Below, piece by piece: positions 44,601 through 57,720 of a stretch of DNA of 64,000 bases. The stretch lies in the NCBI GenBank assembly GCA_036924085.1, contig JAVGWX010000005.1, forward strand, positions 98,472,172 through 98,536,171, written 5' to 3'. Every line of letters starts with the position of its first letter. Position 1 is the first letter of the stretch. This DNA comes from Ariolimax columbianus. Its lineage: Eukaryota; Mollusca; Gastropoda; Stylommatophora; Arionidae. Both the position numbers and the translations under genes were made by a program. Below the pieces are notes generated by a model that did not search any database, was not told the origin of the DNA, and was given only the letters and a program-made list of their open reading frames with translations.

Positions 44601-44975
44601 AACGATGCCAAGCCAAGCCAAGCACATAAGCCGTGTCGCCAACACTTTATCCTTAAAGTATGCTTCGAATACGCTGTCTGTCCTTCCCTAGCAATAACCC
44701 ATATACTCTTTTACATCTGGTTTGTGTTAATGACGAGGATTCAAACTTACACCTTTGCCGTGAGAAGGACGCCTTCCACTAGTTTCTTAATCAGACGTTC
44801 CTTGCATATTTATACTAGGGATGTGTCACAAAGGTGATTTTGCTGTCTTATAGATGATCGAAAATAAATAGAGGTATGTAGCTATTCGGTCAAATTTTCG
44901 ATCCAGTATAAATATGATTACGATTAGTTTTGCATAAAATGTTTTGTTCATTACGTCTACACATATATATATATT
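44601..44975. other. unassigned sequence
   Basis: Nothing recognised; a short TA run precedes the LINE insertion site. Confidence 0.35.
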
Positions 44976-44988
44976 TATATGCATTATT
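44976..44988. repeat. 13-bp target-site duplication, left
   Basis: TATATGCATTATT, repeated at 47630-47642 at the other end of the LINE. Confidence 0.82.
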
Positions 44989-47629
44989 CGGACAGGTCCA
45001 AAATAGAACCACATGGATGCACCCAAGGTCCCGCCACTGGCACCTCATTGACTATATTATCATCAGACGTAGGGATCGAGCGGATGCTATGGTAACGAAG
45101 AGCATGTGTGGTGCAGAATGTTGGACCGACCATCGACTTGTCATTGCCAAGCTAAACTTCAAGATCCAGCCCAAAATGCGCCCCCAGGGAAAGAAACCAC
45201 CGAGGAGGCTAAATGTCTCTCAGTTGAAATACGAACCCACGAGAGGAGGCTTCCAGGAAGAGCTTGAGGGTAGACTGTCTGAGCTTCGTTTTGAAAAGAA
45301 CGACATCGAAAAGAACTGGGCATCATTGAGAAACACACTCTACCATACAGCTGTTAAACACATTGGCCCACTCACGCGCAAGCATAAGGACTGGTTTGAT
45401 GAGAACGATATAGAAATACAGGGCCTTCTCGATGCAAAACATGAAGCGCACAGGGAATACCAGAGGGACACACCATCTCCGACAGCAAAATCTGCCTTCA
45501 ATACTGCTCGCAAAGCTGTCCAGACCAGGCTTAGAGAGATGCAAGACTCCTGGCTCAGCAAAAGAGCTGACGAAATTGAAATGTTCGCCGAGCGTCATGA
45601 CACCAAACGGTTTTACGAGGCACTGAAAGCTCTCTACGGCCCGCAGCCCTCTAGTAATACTCCAGTTCGCAGTGCAGATGGGGTACTGCTGACAGATAAG
45701 GTTCAGATTCTAGACAGATGGGCAGACCACTTCTGTAAAATACTAAACCACCCATCGTCCATAAATGAAGAGGCCATCCGGCGAATGCCGCAGGTGGAAC
45801 TGAACCTGGCGTTGGATGAAGTAATTACTGAGGAGGAAGTCGACAGGGCAATCAGTTCACTATCTATAGGAAAAGCTCCAGGAGCTGATGCAATACCAGC
45901 AGAGGTATATAAGACAGCTGGCCCATCCCTCACCAGAAGGATCACTGAACTCTTCTGTCACATGTGGGCTGAAGGTAAAATTCCGCAGGAGCTAAAGGAC
46001 GCCTCAATCGTTCACCTATACAAAAGAAAAGGCAATCGTCAGGAATGCGACAATCATCGTGGAATATCGCTACTCTCCGTTGCAGGCAAGATCCTAGCGC
46101 GCTTACTGCTAAACAGGCTCAACAAACACCTTGAACAAAGCCACCACCTCCCAGAAAGCCAATGTGGATTCAGAGCCGGAAGAGGAACAGTGGACATGAT
46201 TTTTGCCGCTCGCCAAGTACAAGAGAAGTGTCGAGAGCAAAATCAGGCCTTGTACACCACATTTATTGATTTGACAAAGGCATTTGATACAGTAAACAAA
46301 GGAGGGCTGTGGATGATAATGTCTAAGTTTGGCTGCCCCAACAAGTTCATAACAATGGTGAAACAGCTACACGAAGGCTTGTGTGCTCGTGTACTGGACA
46401 GCGGTGCAATCTCTAAAACGTTTCTAGTATCAAACGGAGTAAAACAAGGATGTGTATTCGCCCCGACTTTGTTCAGCATGATGTTCGCGGCCACGATGAC
46501 AGACGCCTTCAGATCATTGGAGCTTGGAATACCCATAAAGTACCGCACAGATGGCAAGTTACTCAATTCCAGAAGAATGAAGGCCAAAACCAAAGTGGCT
46601 GGCGACATAATCAGGGAACTTGGATTTGCTGACGATTGCGCTCTAATGAGCAACTCAGAACTGAACATGCAGGTTGGAATGGACCAGTTCTCTGCCGCAT
46701 GCGAAAATTTTGGCCTGACCATAAATGCCAAAAAAACAGAGGTCATGTACCAACCAGCACCAGGCATGCCGTACACAAAACCAGAGACTACAGTCAGCGG
46801 GCAGACGTTGAATGCCGTAGACAAATTCACATATCTGGGCAGAACGCTGTCGAGATCTGTCAGCCTAGACGATGAGGTGGCAAGCAGAATAGCAAAGGCC
46901 AGCACAGCCTTTGGTAGAATGCGCTAGATGGTCTGGGCACGTCGTGGCATCAGCGTCAAGACCAAACTCAAAGTCTACCGTGCAACCATCATTCCAACCC
47001 TACTATACGCTTGCGAAAGCTGGACTGTATACTCTGGACATGCAAGGAGGTTAAACCACTTCCACACAGGTTACCTGAGGCGAATATTCCACATCCGATG
47101 GCAAGATCGTGTCACTGACATCGAGGTTCTCTCGAGGGCTAACATGCCCAGCATACATGCACTGCTAGAAAAAGCACGACTAGGATGGGCCGGACACCTC
47201 GTCCGTATGTCAGACGAGCGGCTCCCAAAGAAGCTTCTCTACGGCGAGCTGAGAGAGGGATGGCGCGAGAGAGGGCGCCCAAAGAAACGTTTTAAAGACG
47301 GTCTGAAGGACTCACTAAAAAGTTGCCAGATAGACATCGACAACTGGGAATATCTTGCGAAAAACAGATCTGACTGGAGAAGCGCAGTCAAATCGGGTGT
47401 AGCTGCTGGTGAAGATGACCGTGTTGTGAAAGCCCAGAACAGACGCGAGACGCGGAAATCCCGAGCAGCGGGAACACCATCCCCTTCTACAAACCTCGTG
47501 TGCCCGATATGTAGCAGATGTTTTCGTGCTCGCATTGGCCTGTTCAGCCACATGCGCACCCACACCCAACAGGGAAATCTGTGACAAGGATGATGTCGGC
47601 GGTCCTCATCGACAACGATGGACAGCTAT
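44989..47629 (+). mobile_element. APE-type LINE with C-terminal C2H2 finger, 5'-truncated, young
   Basis: A 2.64-kb insertion bounded by the 13-bp duplication TATATGCATTATT. Coding starts immediately inside the endonuclease domain, so about the first half of that domain is missing, as in ordinary incomplete target-primed reverse transcription. The 3' end (GATGGACAGCTAT) has no poly-A. Almost the whole insertion is a single reading frame broken by one TAG. Confidence 0.88.
45001..47584 (+). pseudogene. LINE endonuclease/reverse transcriptase, one nonsense codon
   Basis: Conceptual protein in a single frame. The endonuclease C-terminus (RTTWMHPRSRHWHLIDYIII, then ECWTDHRLV with the TDHR/SDH-type catalytic His) runs to about 45150, followed by a charged linker. 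Reverse transcriptase follows, with GKAPGADAIPAEV (45869), LKDASIVHLYKRKGNRQECD (45993), GFRAGRGTVDM (46168), YTTFIDLTKAFDTVN (46255), SNGVKQGCVFAPTLF (46432) and the FADD active site at 46625-46636. Then come the thumb and a C-terminal domain with TLLYACESWTVYSGHARRLN and WAGHLVRM. A C2H2 finger CPICSRCF-SHMRTH at 47501-47563 ends the protein. A TAG at 46925-46927 is the only stop before the natural TGA at 47582. An open frame extends upstream to 44930 but lies in flanking DNA. Confidence 0.88.
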
Positions 47630-47642
47630 TATATGCATTATT
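47630..47642. repeat. 13-bp target-site duplication, right
   Basis: TATATGCATTATT, identical to 44976-44988. Confidence 0.82.
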
Positions 47643-48045
47643 ATCAGACAGATAGTGCGTGTGTATGTTTGTTCGTTTTGTCAAAATCTCGGCAACAATT
47701 AGCTGTAGCCGAAGTGAAATTTGCACAGAACATTCTGTCAGGAATAACCAGGTCATCGCAACTATTTGCATCTCTCTGTTACGTTCCCTTCTCAAGTTAT
47801 TTAATACATAAAGCTGTCCATCGGAGAGAGGTGAAAATTGTGCATCTCATTCTGTCTGGAACTTCCAGATGAATGCATTATTTTCTATTCGCTTTTCTGC
47901 GTCCTTCCCTCTCCGAGTCTGTGACGTCAGAATAGCCAATCCGCTGATCAGTATATCTACAGCCGACAAATCTTACTTCTGTTTTCTATTCCTGCATTCT
48001 GGGGTAAGTCCACTTTTGCGATATTATTGATTTTACTAATATTAT
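47643..48045. other. unassigned sequence with a diverged duplication
   Basis: Two related stretches sharing GTGAAATTTGCACAGAACATTC / GTGAAAATTGTGCATCTCATTC-type words and a CTGTC-GGAAT motif lie near 47715-47750 and 47830-47860. No gene recognised. Confidence 0.35.
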
Positions 48046-48054
48046 TATTATTAT

Positions 48055-48132
<78 letters not shown>

Positions 48133-48142
48133 TAGTAGTAGT
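48046..48142. repeat. TAG trinucleotide microsatellite
   Basis: About 30 copies of AGT/TAG with one GGT interruption. Confidence 0.95.
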
Positions 48143-48317
48143 AATGCATCAATTATTGTTGACGTCGGTGGAGAACATCAACGGTGGATACAGCATTGGG
48201 TCATTAGTTTCTCAATACACTCGGCTCCTCAAGTGGATCCCTGGGTCCCTTATTGCGTTAATGTGAAGAAAAGATCAGATACACTGCACTTTCATACATA
48301 ACACAAAAGGCGCCTAA

Positions 48318-48455
48318 AGAGTGTTGTGTATGGGGCTAGTGACCTCATCGTGAATAACTAATTGCTATTTAAAAAAATACCACTGCATAGTTACAGAAAG
48401 TGGAATCGAGCAGGCTTACTATCAGAGGCCAACTGTAGTGGTGGCTTTATACTCC
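48318..48455 (+). repeat. dispersed repeat, copy 2
   Basis: Shares TTGTGTATGGGGCTAGTGAC, CTCATCGTGAATAA and CCAACTGTAGTGGTGGC with 33035-33155. Confidence 0.5.
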
Positions 48456-48639
48456 TGCGTGCGTGAAAAAGGGACAGATAATGACACAGGCTCATTCAGA
48501 AACATGTTCGGTTATTCTTTAATAAGTTTGAGGTGCTGGCTGATCATTACATTTTTGCGCAAAATTTTATAAGGACCAAAAATCGCCTCATGTGATCCAA
48601 CTCGTTTTAGTGGTCGGATTTTCATATTGTCCTTCCACA

Positions 48640-49350
48640 TTATTGTCACAGAGAGTGTTGATGTTGGACACGATTAGGACATATCTGATCATTTCTCCGT
48701 CTTGTCATTAACACGATGACACATCTAATATCTCCGTCTTGTCATTAACACGATGACACATCTAATATCTCCGTCTTGTCATTAACACGATGACACATCT
48801 AATATCTCCGTCTTGTCATTAACACGATGACACATCTAATATCTCCGTCTTGTCATTAACACGATGACATATCTAATATCTCCGTCTTGTCATTGACACG
48901 ATGACACATCTAATAATATCTCAGTTTTGTCATTGACACGATAAGGACACATCTGATAATATCTCCGTCTTGTCATTGACACGATAAGGACACATCTAAT
49001 ATCTCCGTCTTGTCATTGACACGATAAGGACACATCTGATAATATCTCCGTCTTGTCATTAACACGATAAGGACACATCTGATAATATCTCCGTTTTGTC
49101 ATTAACACGATAAGGACACATCTGATAATATCTCCGTCTTGTCATTAACACGATAAGGACACCTCTGATAATATCTCCGTTTTGTCATTAACACGATAAG
49201 GACACATCTGATAATATCTCCGTCCTGTAATTGACACAATGTGGACACATCTGATATTTCCGTCTTGTCATCGACACGATGGGGACACATCTGATAATAT
49301 CTCCGTCTTGTCATTAACACGATAAGGACACATCTGATAATATTTCCGAC
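48640..49350. repeat. 37/43-bp minisatellite, ~17 copies
   Basis: A 37-bp form (ATCTCCGTCTTGTCATTAAC plus ACGATGACACATCTAAT) fills the left third. A 43-bp form with ACGATAAGGACACATCTGAT plus AAT fills the rest, mixed around 48890-49030. Confidence 0.92.
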
Positions 49351-49524
49351 AAGCTCTGTGTGTACTTCAGTTAATAAGTTAATCAGTGGATCTAATCATG
49401 TATGAACAACATAACATTTATGACAAAACAAACTTCTGCAAAGCTGATATAATTTCTGCAACCGCTTTTTTGTATTCTTTGAACACATGTGAATATCTGG
49501 TTCTGCTGGTGGTGAAAGAAAGTT

Positions 49525-50110
49525 TGAATGTCTGACAACAGTTGGCATGGCTGACAACAGTTTGCATGGCTGACAACAGTTTGAATGTCTGACAACAGTT
49601 GGCATGGCTGACAACAGTTTGCATGGCTGACAACAGTTTGCATGGCTGACAACAGTTTGCATGGATGACAACTGTTTGCATGGCTGACCACAGTTTGCAT
49701 GGCTGACAACAGTTTGAATGGCTGACAAAACAGTTTGAATGGCTGACAACAGTTGGCATGGCTGACAACAGTTTGAATGGCTGACAACAGTTTGCATGGT
49801 TGACAACAGTTTGAATGAATCACAACAGTTTGCATGGTTGACAACAGTTTGAATGGATGACAACAGTTTGAATGGCTGACTACAGTTTGAATGACTGACA
49901 ACAGTTTAAATGGATGACAACATGTTGAATCGCTGACAACATGTTGAATGAATGACAAAAAGTGTGCATGGCTGACAACAGTTTGAATGGCTGACAACAG
50001 TTAGAATGGCTGACAATAGTTTGAATGTATGACAACAGTTTGAATGGATGACAACATGTTGAATGGATGATAAGTTTGAATGGATGATAAGTTTGAATGG
50101 CCGACAACAT
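49525..50110. repeat. 19-bp minisatellite, ~30 copies
   Basis: Unit CTGACAACAGTTTGCATGG with GAATGG, TGGCATGG and GGATGA variants. Spacing is irregular at the right end. Confidence 0.92.
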
Positions 50111-50379
50111 CATTGACAAATATGTATTTGACCTTGTTGATCTTACGCGTGAGTTGCCCAAATGGCTCCAATAATATCATAACATGAAACGAGCAGAATT
50201 TGTTTCAATTTTTGAGTCTATCTAAAATTGCCAAGCAGTATTTTATCTTTTCGTATTCGGTTGCACAGTATTATTTCGCGAAATACAAATAGTCATATAG
50301 TCCACAAAATGCATTCTTCGCCTCCGAATAGAATACTTATCTGTTATTCAGTGCGCTCTTTCTGTGTGTAAATATATAT

Positions 50380-50389
50380 TTTTTTTTTT

Positions 50390-50476
<87 letters not shown>
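50380..50476. repeat. TA dinucleotide microsatellite
   Basis: (TA)n with a poly-T at its left border. Confidence 0.95.
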
Positions 50477-50479
<3 letters not shown>

Positions 50480-51675
50480 AATTATTGGGGGCAGTTGATG
50501 AACTCGGCAGCTACGCGAGCCCCTTTCAAAAATATGGTCGATGGATGTGTGTGGGTACAAATGTTAAATGGCCTGTTTGATTTAGATTCTTCAGCATTAA
50601 ATACTTGGTTCAAATATTTTTGAATTCCTGTGGGTCCCTAATAAATGTATACTATAATGTTAGTACCAGATTAATATGCACTACATTGTATAACAAAAAA
50701 TCTATGAATATTAATTTGTTGCCCCTGGCAGTTGACACATTCTTGGAGCAGGTCTAATTAAATAATGGTATATTTCCATAATGAAAATGATACAATGATT
50801 AAGATATTTTTACATTAAGAAATCTCAAATTGCTTAAATAAAGTAAAAACAAGGACATTGCTTTACTTGTATGCAAAAAATCTAACCTCATCTCCTTCTT
50901 TACAAATTCATCAATGACCAATTCACATCAATTTCCCCAGGATTAATGAGGGTTAATCAGTATCTTTCTGTGACCGTTAAATTCAGACGAGATCGTCTGT
51001 CATTCTTCAAACTATTGCTTTTATGGGCTGATATTCTTCTTTAAACTGAACAACTGCATTCGATGATTGGTGTTGTTCCCAGAGCGTGTGAGTTTCTTCG
51101 AATGCAGACTGCAAATCGGTAGAAAAATATTGAAATATTTATTTTCTTTTAATGGCAGACAATACGCATGCTTTGATAATGACTTATCCACGAGCATGCG
51201 GTAAAAACACACTCGTCTTTCATTGGACACGGCATCCAGAAGCAAATCAAATATTGCTTACAGTGACTCTATAAATAATATCTATAAATAACTTTCTTTT
51301 TAAACACGTTATCGCTTTCACTCCTCGCTGTGCATCAATTATTGCATTATGAGCACGTGAAACCAGAAACTTATGGATATCTCCCCCCAGACCTATTGTG
51401 TATTCTCCCACAGAGACGTTTAAATGCAAGGCCGAGTCTTGGTGCATAGTGTAAGAAAGTGTGACTCGTATACTGCCGGTGTATGCACGTAGAGTCCGAA
51501 TAACATTAATCGCAACCACTTCTGCCAAAGTGTATTATTTTACGATTTCAAAAACCGTTGTGAGTTAGATTAGTTTAATTTAGTCGAAGAATCAACGCTA
51601 TTGCAAACGGTTTAACCCATAAGTGTTCAGTTCTTCTCCACATTTTTGGAGAATCTCAGCGCAATGCACGAACTC
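50477..51675. other. AT-rich unassigned sequence with two small minus frames
   Basis: Minus frames of 74 codons (51021-51245) and 93 codons (51247-51528) are adjacent but have no recognised domain or splice-linked structure that I can defend. They are possible host exons only by default. Confidence 0.3.
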
Positions 51676-51679
51676 CGTA

Positions 51680-51955
51680 GCACCGGCTAGGATCCTGTAC
51701 TAGATCGGGTAAATTTCTAACACAGTTTTTGAATTTTCCCAGGGCAACCAACGGCTGTTAATCCTACACTTTTCAATATCCAATTGACGATGGATTTTGA
51801 CGTGCGTGACACTGAACACGGGCCTCCGATCTCTCCTACCCAGAAATAACAGATAATCCCCTTGAAAAAATCTCGGTCTCCACCGTGATTTGAACCCGCG
51901 ACCTACAGCACCCGAGTCTTACCTCGGGACCACTCAGTCCCATCATGAGTTAAAG
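51680..51955 (-). mobile_element. tRNA-derived SINE with clear A and B boxes
   Basis: Minus strand: GGACTGAGTGGTCCCGAGGT (A box), GTCGCGGGTTCAAATCACGG (B box), GGAGACCGAGATTTTTTCAA, then a body with GGCCCGTGTTCAGTGTCACG. The tail shared with 28130-28235 is weak. This copy gives the head against which the 39-bp array at 26965 can be read. Confidence 0.75.
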
Positions 51956-52480
51956 AAAGGGGGAAAAGTATTGATTTTTTTTTATTAGGAACAGCAAACA
52001 TTGGGCTCATTGCTTACGTGGAGCGACATCCATTTATAAAGCAGACGTGAAATTGACATCTCTTTGCTATTGTGTTCACGATTTTGTTTATCAGTTGGTT
52101 AGGCCTGAGGTTTTCTCCTGCACCTTAGTACAGACAGTTGAATTGTGAACACTAACCTTTGTTTCATGTAATATAGGACACGGTATTACGTTGTTCATGA
52201 GAGGAAGTCGTTACGGCATCATGTCGTCATCTCGTGCCATACTGGCTTGTAGTTATGCGTCTTTGAGTTACGTGTCTTAATGGCTTGTTTCATCTTGCTC
52301 GTATATCGCCACCATTAAGTTATGCACGGACGCACGTCTGGAACGTTTGAGGTTTATCCATGTACTTATGTGTCCTATATTGTTCTTTTTGCCATGTGGC
52401 CTCACAAAAGTGTCACGATTCTGTGTACTTCTTCCATTCTGTGTATGGCATTTCTAACTTCCTAGCGTCTGTTACTCTCT
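51956..52480. other. unassigned sequence
   Basis: Nothing recognised; it becomes CT-rich towards the satellite. Confidence 0.35.
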
Positions 52481-52483
52481 CCA

Positions 52484-52754
52484 ACTGTCACTTCACTCTC
52501 TATGTCTCTCGCATTTACTGTCATCACACTCCTCTCTCACTCCTCTCTTTCAGTTACTCAACTCGCTCGCTCACTCTCTCTCTCTCTCTATCTATCTATC
52601 TCTCTCTTTCTCCATCTGTCAATTCACTCTCTATGTGTCTCAACTTTACTGTCGTCACTCTCCTCTCTCATTCTATCTTTCTGTTACTCAACTCGCTCAC
52701 ACACTCTCTCTCTCTCTCCATCTGTCCCTTCATTCTCTGTGTATCCAACTTTAA
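52484..52754. repeat. CT-rich ~120-bp diverged tandem repeat flanking the satellite
   Basis: Two to three copies of a longer, diverged phrase: CACTCTCTATGTCTC, TTTACTGTC-TCAC, CTCTCTCATTC, TTACTCAACTCGCTC and a (CT)n run. The words TTTACT, TCTCATTCT and CTGTCACT recall the 89-bp unit that follows. Confidence 0.65.
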
Positions 52755-55140
52755 TCTTGTCACTATCATTCTCTTCGTCTGTCACTCACATACTTTCTCC
52801 TTCAGTCACTGTAATTCCTTCTTCTATTGTCACATTTACTCTTGTTACCGTTTCTCATTCTCTCCGTCTGTCACTCACATACTTTCTCCTTCAGTCACTG
52901 TAATTCCTTCTTCTATTGTCACATTAACTCTTGTTACTGTTTCTCATTCTCTCCGTCTGTCACTCACATACTTTCTCCTTCAGTCACTGTAATTCCTTCT
53001 TCTATTGTCACATTAACTCTTGTTACCGTTTCTCATTCTCTCCGTCTGTCACTCACATACTTTCTCCTTCAGTCACTGTAATTCCTTCTTCTATTGTCAC
53101 ATTTACTCTTGTTACCGTTTCTCATTCTCTCCGTCTGTCACTCACATACTTTCTCCTTCAGTCACTGTAATTCCTTCTTCTATTGTCACATTTACTCTTG
53201 TTACCGTTTCTCATTCTCTCCGTCTGTCACTCACATACTTTCTCCTTCAGTCACTGTAATTCCTTCTTCTATTGTCACATTTACTCTTGTTACCGTTTCT
53301 CATTCTCTTCGTCTGTCACTCACATACTTTCTCCTTCAGTCACTGTAATTCTTTCTTCTATTGTCACATTTACTCTTGTTACCGTTTCTCATTCTCTTCG
53401 TCTGTCACTCACATACTTTCTCCTTCAGTCACTGTAATTCCTTCTTCTATTGTCACATTTACTCTTGTTACCGTTTCTCATTCTCTTCGTCTGTCACTCA
53501 CATACTTTCTCCTTCAGTCACTGTAATTCCTTCTTCTATTGTCACATTTACTCTTGTTACCGTTTCTCATTCTCTTCGTCTGTCACTCACATACTTTCTC
53601 CTTCAGTCACTGTAATTCCTTCTTCTATTGTCACATTTACTCTTGTTACCGTTTCTCATTCTCTCCGTCTGTCACTCACATACTTTCTCCTTCAGTCACT
53701 GTAATTCCTTCTTCTATTGTCACATTTACTCTTGTTACCGTTTCTCATTCTCGCCGTCTGTCACTCACATACTTTCTCCTTCAGTCACTGTAATTCGTTC
53801 TTCTATTGTCACATTTACTCTTGTTACCGTTTCTCATTCTCTTCGTCTGTCACTCACATACTTTCTCCTTCAGTCACTGTAATTCCTTCTTCTATTGTCA
53901 CATTTACTCTTGTTACCGTTTCTCATTCTCTCCGTCTGTCACTCACATACTTTCTCCTTCAGTCACTGTAATTCCTTCTTCTATTGTCACATTTACTCTT
54001 GTTACCGTTTCTCATTCTCTCCGTCTGTCACTCACATACTTTCTCCTTCAGTCACTGTAATTCCTTCGTCTATTGTCACATTTACTCTTGTTACCGTTTC
54101 TCATTCTCTCCGTCTGTCACTCACATAATTTCTCCTTCAGTCACTGTAATTCCTTCTTCTATTGTCACATTTACTCTTGTTACCGTTTCTCATTCTCTTC
54201 GTCTGTCACTCACATACTTTCTCCTTCAGTCACTGTAATTCCTTCTTCTATTGTCACATTTACTCTTGTTACCGTTTCTCATTCTCTCCGTCTGTCACTC
54301 ACATACTTTCTCCTTCAGTCACAGTAATTCCTTCTTCTATTGTCACATTTACTCTTGTTACCGTTTCTCATTCTCTTCGTCTGTCACTCACATACTTTCT
54401 CCTTCAGTCACTGTAATTCCTTCTTCTATTGTCACATTTACTCTTGTTACCGTTTCTCATTCTCTCCGTCTGTCACTCACATACTTTCTCCTTCAGTCAC
54501 TGTAATTCCTTCTTCTATTGTCACATTTACTCTTGTTACCGTTTCTCATTCTCTTCGTCTGTTACTCACATACTTTCTCCTTCAGTCATTGTAATTCGTT
54601 CTTCTATTGTCACATTTACTCCTGTTACCGTTTCTCATTCTCTCCGTCTGTCACTCACATACTTTCTCCTTCGGTCACTGTAATTCCTTCTTCTATTGTC
54701 ACATTTACTCTTGTTACCGTTTCTCATTCTCTTCGTCTGTCACTCACATACTTTTTCCTTCAGTCACTGTAATTCCTTCTTCTATTGTCACATTTACTCT
54801 TGTTACCGTTTCTCATTCTCTCCGTCTGTCACTCACATACTTTCTCCTTCAGTCACTGTAATTCCTTCTTCTATTGTCACATTTACTCTTGTTACCGTTT
54901 CTCATTCTCTTCGTCTGTCACTCACATACTTTCTCCTTCAGTCACTGTAATTCCTTCTTCTATTGTCACATTTACTCTTGTTACCGTTTCTCATTCTCTC
55001 CGTCTGTCACTCACATACTTTCTCCTTCAGTCACTGTAATTCCTTCTTCTATTGTCACATTTACTCTTGTTACCGTTTCTCATTCTCTCCGTCTGTCACT
55101 CACATACTTTCTCCTTCAGTCACTGTAATTCCTTCTTCTA

Positions 55141-57720
55141 TTGTCACATTTACTCTTGTTACCGTTTCTCATTCTCTCCGTCTGTCACTCACATACTTTC
55201 TCCTTCAGTCACTGTAATTCCTTCCTCTATTGTCACATTTACTCTTGTTACCGTTTCTCATTCTCTCCGTCTGTCACTCACATACTTTCTCCTTCAATCA
55301 CTGTAATTCCTTCTTCTATTGTCACATTTACTCTTGTTACCGTTTCTCATTCTCTTCGTCTGTCACTCACATACTTTCTCCTTCAGTCACTGTAATTCCT
55401 TCTTCTATTGTCACATTTACTCTTGTTACCGTTTCTCATTCTCTCCGTCTGTCACTCACATACTTTCTCCTTCAGTCACTGTAATTCCTTCTTCTATTGT
55501 CACATTTACTCTTGTTACCGTTTCTCATTCTCGCCGTCTGTCACTCACATACTTTCTCCTTCAGTCACTGTAATTCGTTCTTCTATTGTCACATTTACTC
55601 TTGTTACCGTTTCTCATTCTCTCCGTCTGTCACTCACATACTTTCTCCTTCAGTCACTGTAATTCCTTCTTCTATTGTCACATTTACTCTTGTTACCGTT
55701 TCTCATTCTCTTCGTCTGTCACTCACATACTTTCTCGTTCAGTCACTGTAATTCCTTCTTCTATTGTCACATTTACTCTTGTTACCGTTTCTCATTCTCT
55801 CCGTCTGTCACTCACATACTTTCTCCTTCAGTCACTGTAATTCCTTCTTCTATTGTCACATTTACTCTTGTTACCGTTTCTCATTCTCTCCGTCTGTCAC
55901 TCGCATAATTTCTCCTTCAGTCACTGTAATTCCTTCTTCTATTGTCACATTTACTCTTGTTACCGTTTCTCATTCTCTCCGTCTGTCACTCACATACTTT
56001 CTCCTTCAGTCACTGTAATTCCTTCTTCTATTGTCACATTTACTCTTGTTACCGTTTCTCATTCTCTTCGTCTGTCACTCACATACTTTCTCCTTCAGTC
56101 ACTGTAATTCCTTCTTCTATTGTCACATTTACTCTTGTTACCGTTTCTCATTCTCTCCGTCTGTCACTCACATACTTTTTCCTTCAGTCACTGTAATTCC
56201 TTCTTCTATTGTCACATTTACTCTTGTTACCGTTTCTCATTCTCTTCGTCTGTCACTCACATACTTTCTCTTTCAGTCACTGTAATTCCTTCTTCTATAG
56301 CCACATTTACTCTTGTTACCGTTTCTCATTCTCTTCGTCTGTCACTCACATACTTTCTCCTTCAGTCACTGTAATTCCTTCTTCTATTGTCACATTTACT
56401 CTTGTTACCGTTTCTCATTCTCTTCGTCTGTCACTCACATACTTTCTCCTTCAGTCACTGTAATTCCTTCTTCTATTGTCACATTTACTCTTGTTACCGT
56501 TTCTCATTCTCTCCGTCTGTCACTCACATACTTTCTCCTTCAGTCACTGTAATTCCTTCTTCTATTGTCACATTTACTCTTGTTACCGTTTCTCATTCTC
56601 TCCGTCTGTCACTCACATACTTTCTCCTTCAGTCACTGTAATTCCTTCTTCTATTGTCACATTTACTCTTGTTACCGTTTCTCATTCTCTTCGTCTGTCA
56701 CTCACATACTTTCTCCTTCAGTCACTGTAATTCCTTCTTCTATTGTCACATTTACTCTTGTTACCGTTTCTCATTCTCTCCGTCTGTCACTCACATACTT
56801 TCTCCTTCAGTCACTGTAATTCCTTCTTCTATTGTCACATTTACTCTTGTTACCGTTTCTCATTCTCTCCGTCTGTCACTCACATACTTTCTCCTTCAGT
56901 CACTGTAATTCCTTCTTCTATTGTCACATTTACTCTTGTTACCGTTTCTCATTCTCTCCGTCTGTCACTCACATACTTTCTCCTTCAGTCACTGTAATTC
57001 CTTCCTCTATTGTCACATTTACTCTTGTTACCGTTTCTCATTCTCTCCGTCTGTCACTCACATACTTTCTCCTTCAATCACTGTAATTCCTTCTTCTATT
57101 GTCACATTTACTCTTGTTACCGTTTCTCATTCTCTTCGTCTGTCACTCACATACTTTCTCCTTCAGTCACTGTAATTCCTTCTTCTATTGTCACATTTAC
57201 TCTTGTTACCGTTTCTCATTCTCTCCGTCTGTCACTCACATACTTTCTCCTTCAGTCACTGTAATTCCTTCTTCTATTGTCACATTTACTCTTGTTACCG
57301 TTTCTCATTCTCGCCGTCTGTCACTCACATACTTTCTCCTTCAGTCACTGTAATTCGTTCTTCTATTGTCACATTTACTCTTGTTACCGTTTCTCATTCT
57401 CTCCGTCTGTCACTCACATACTTTCTCCTTCAGTCACTGTAATTCCTTCTTCTATTGTCACATTTACTCTTGTTACCGTTTCTCATTCTCTTCGTCTGTC
57501 ACTCACATACTTTCTCGTTCAGTCACTGTAATTCCTTCTTCTATTGTCACATTTACTCTTGTTACCGTTTCTCATTCTCTCCGTCTGTCACTCACATACT
57601 TTCTCCTTCAGTCACTGTAATTCCTTCTTCTATTGTCACATTTACTCTTGTTACCGTTTCTCATTCTCTCCGTCTGTCACTCGCATAATTTCTCCTTCAG
57701 TCACTGTAATTCCTTCTTCT
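55141..57720. repeat. 20-unit (1780-bp) higher-order duplication in the satellite
   Basis: Private variants recur exactly 1780 bp apart: CTTCCTCTAT at 55221 and 57001, CCTTCAATCA at 55291 and 57071, TCGCCGTCTG at 55531 and 57311, TCGCATAATT at 55901 and 57681. The TCGCCGTCTG variant also occurs at 53751, a further 1780 bp upstream. Confidence 0.9.

Noticed and set aside
51021..51528. Two adjacent minus frames as exons of a host gene
   Set aside because: No recognisable domain; frame lengths are near chance for AT-rich DNA. Kept only as a remark.
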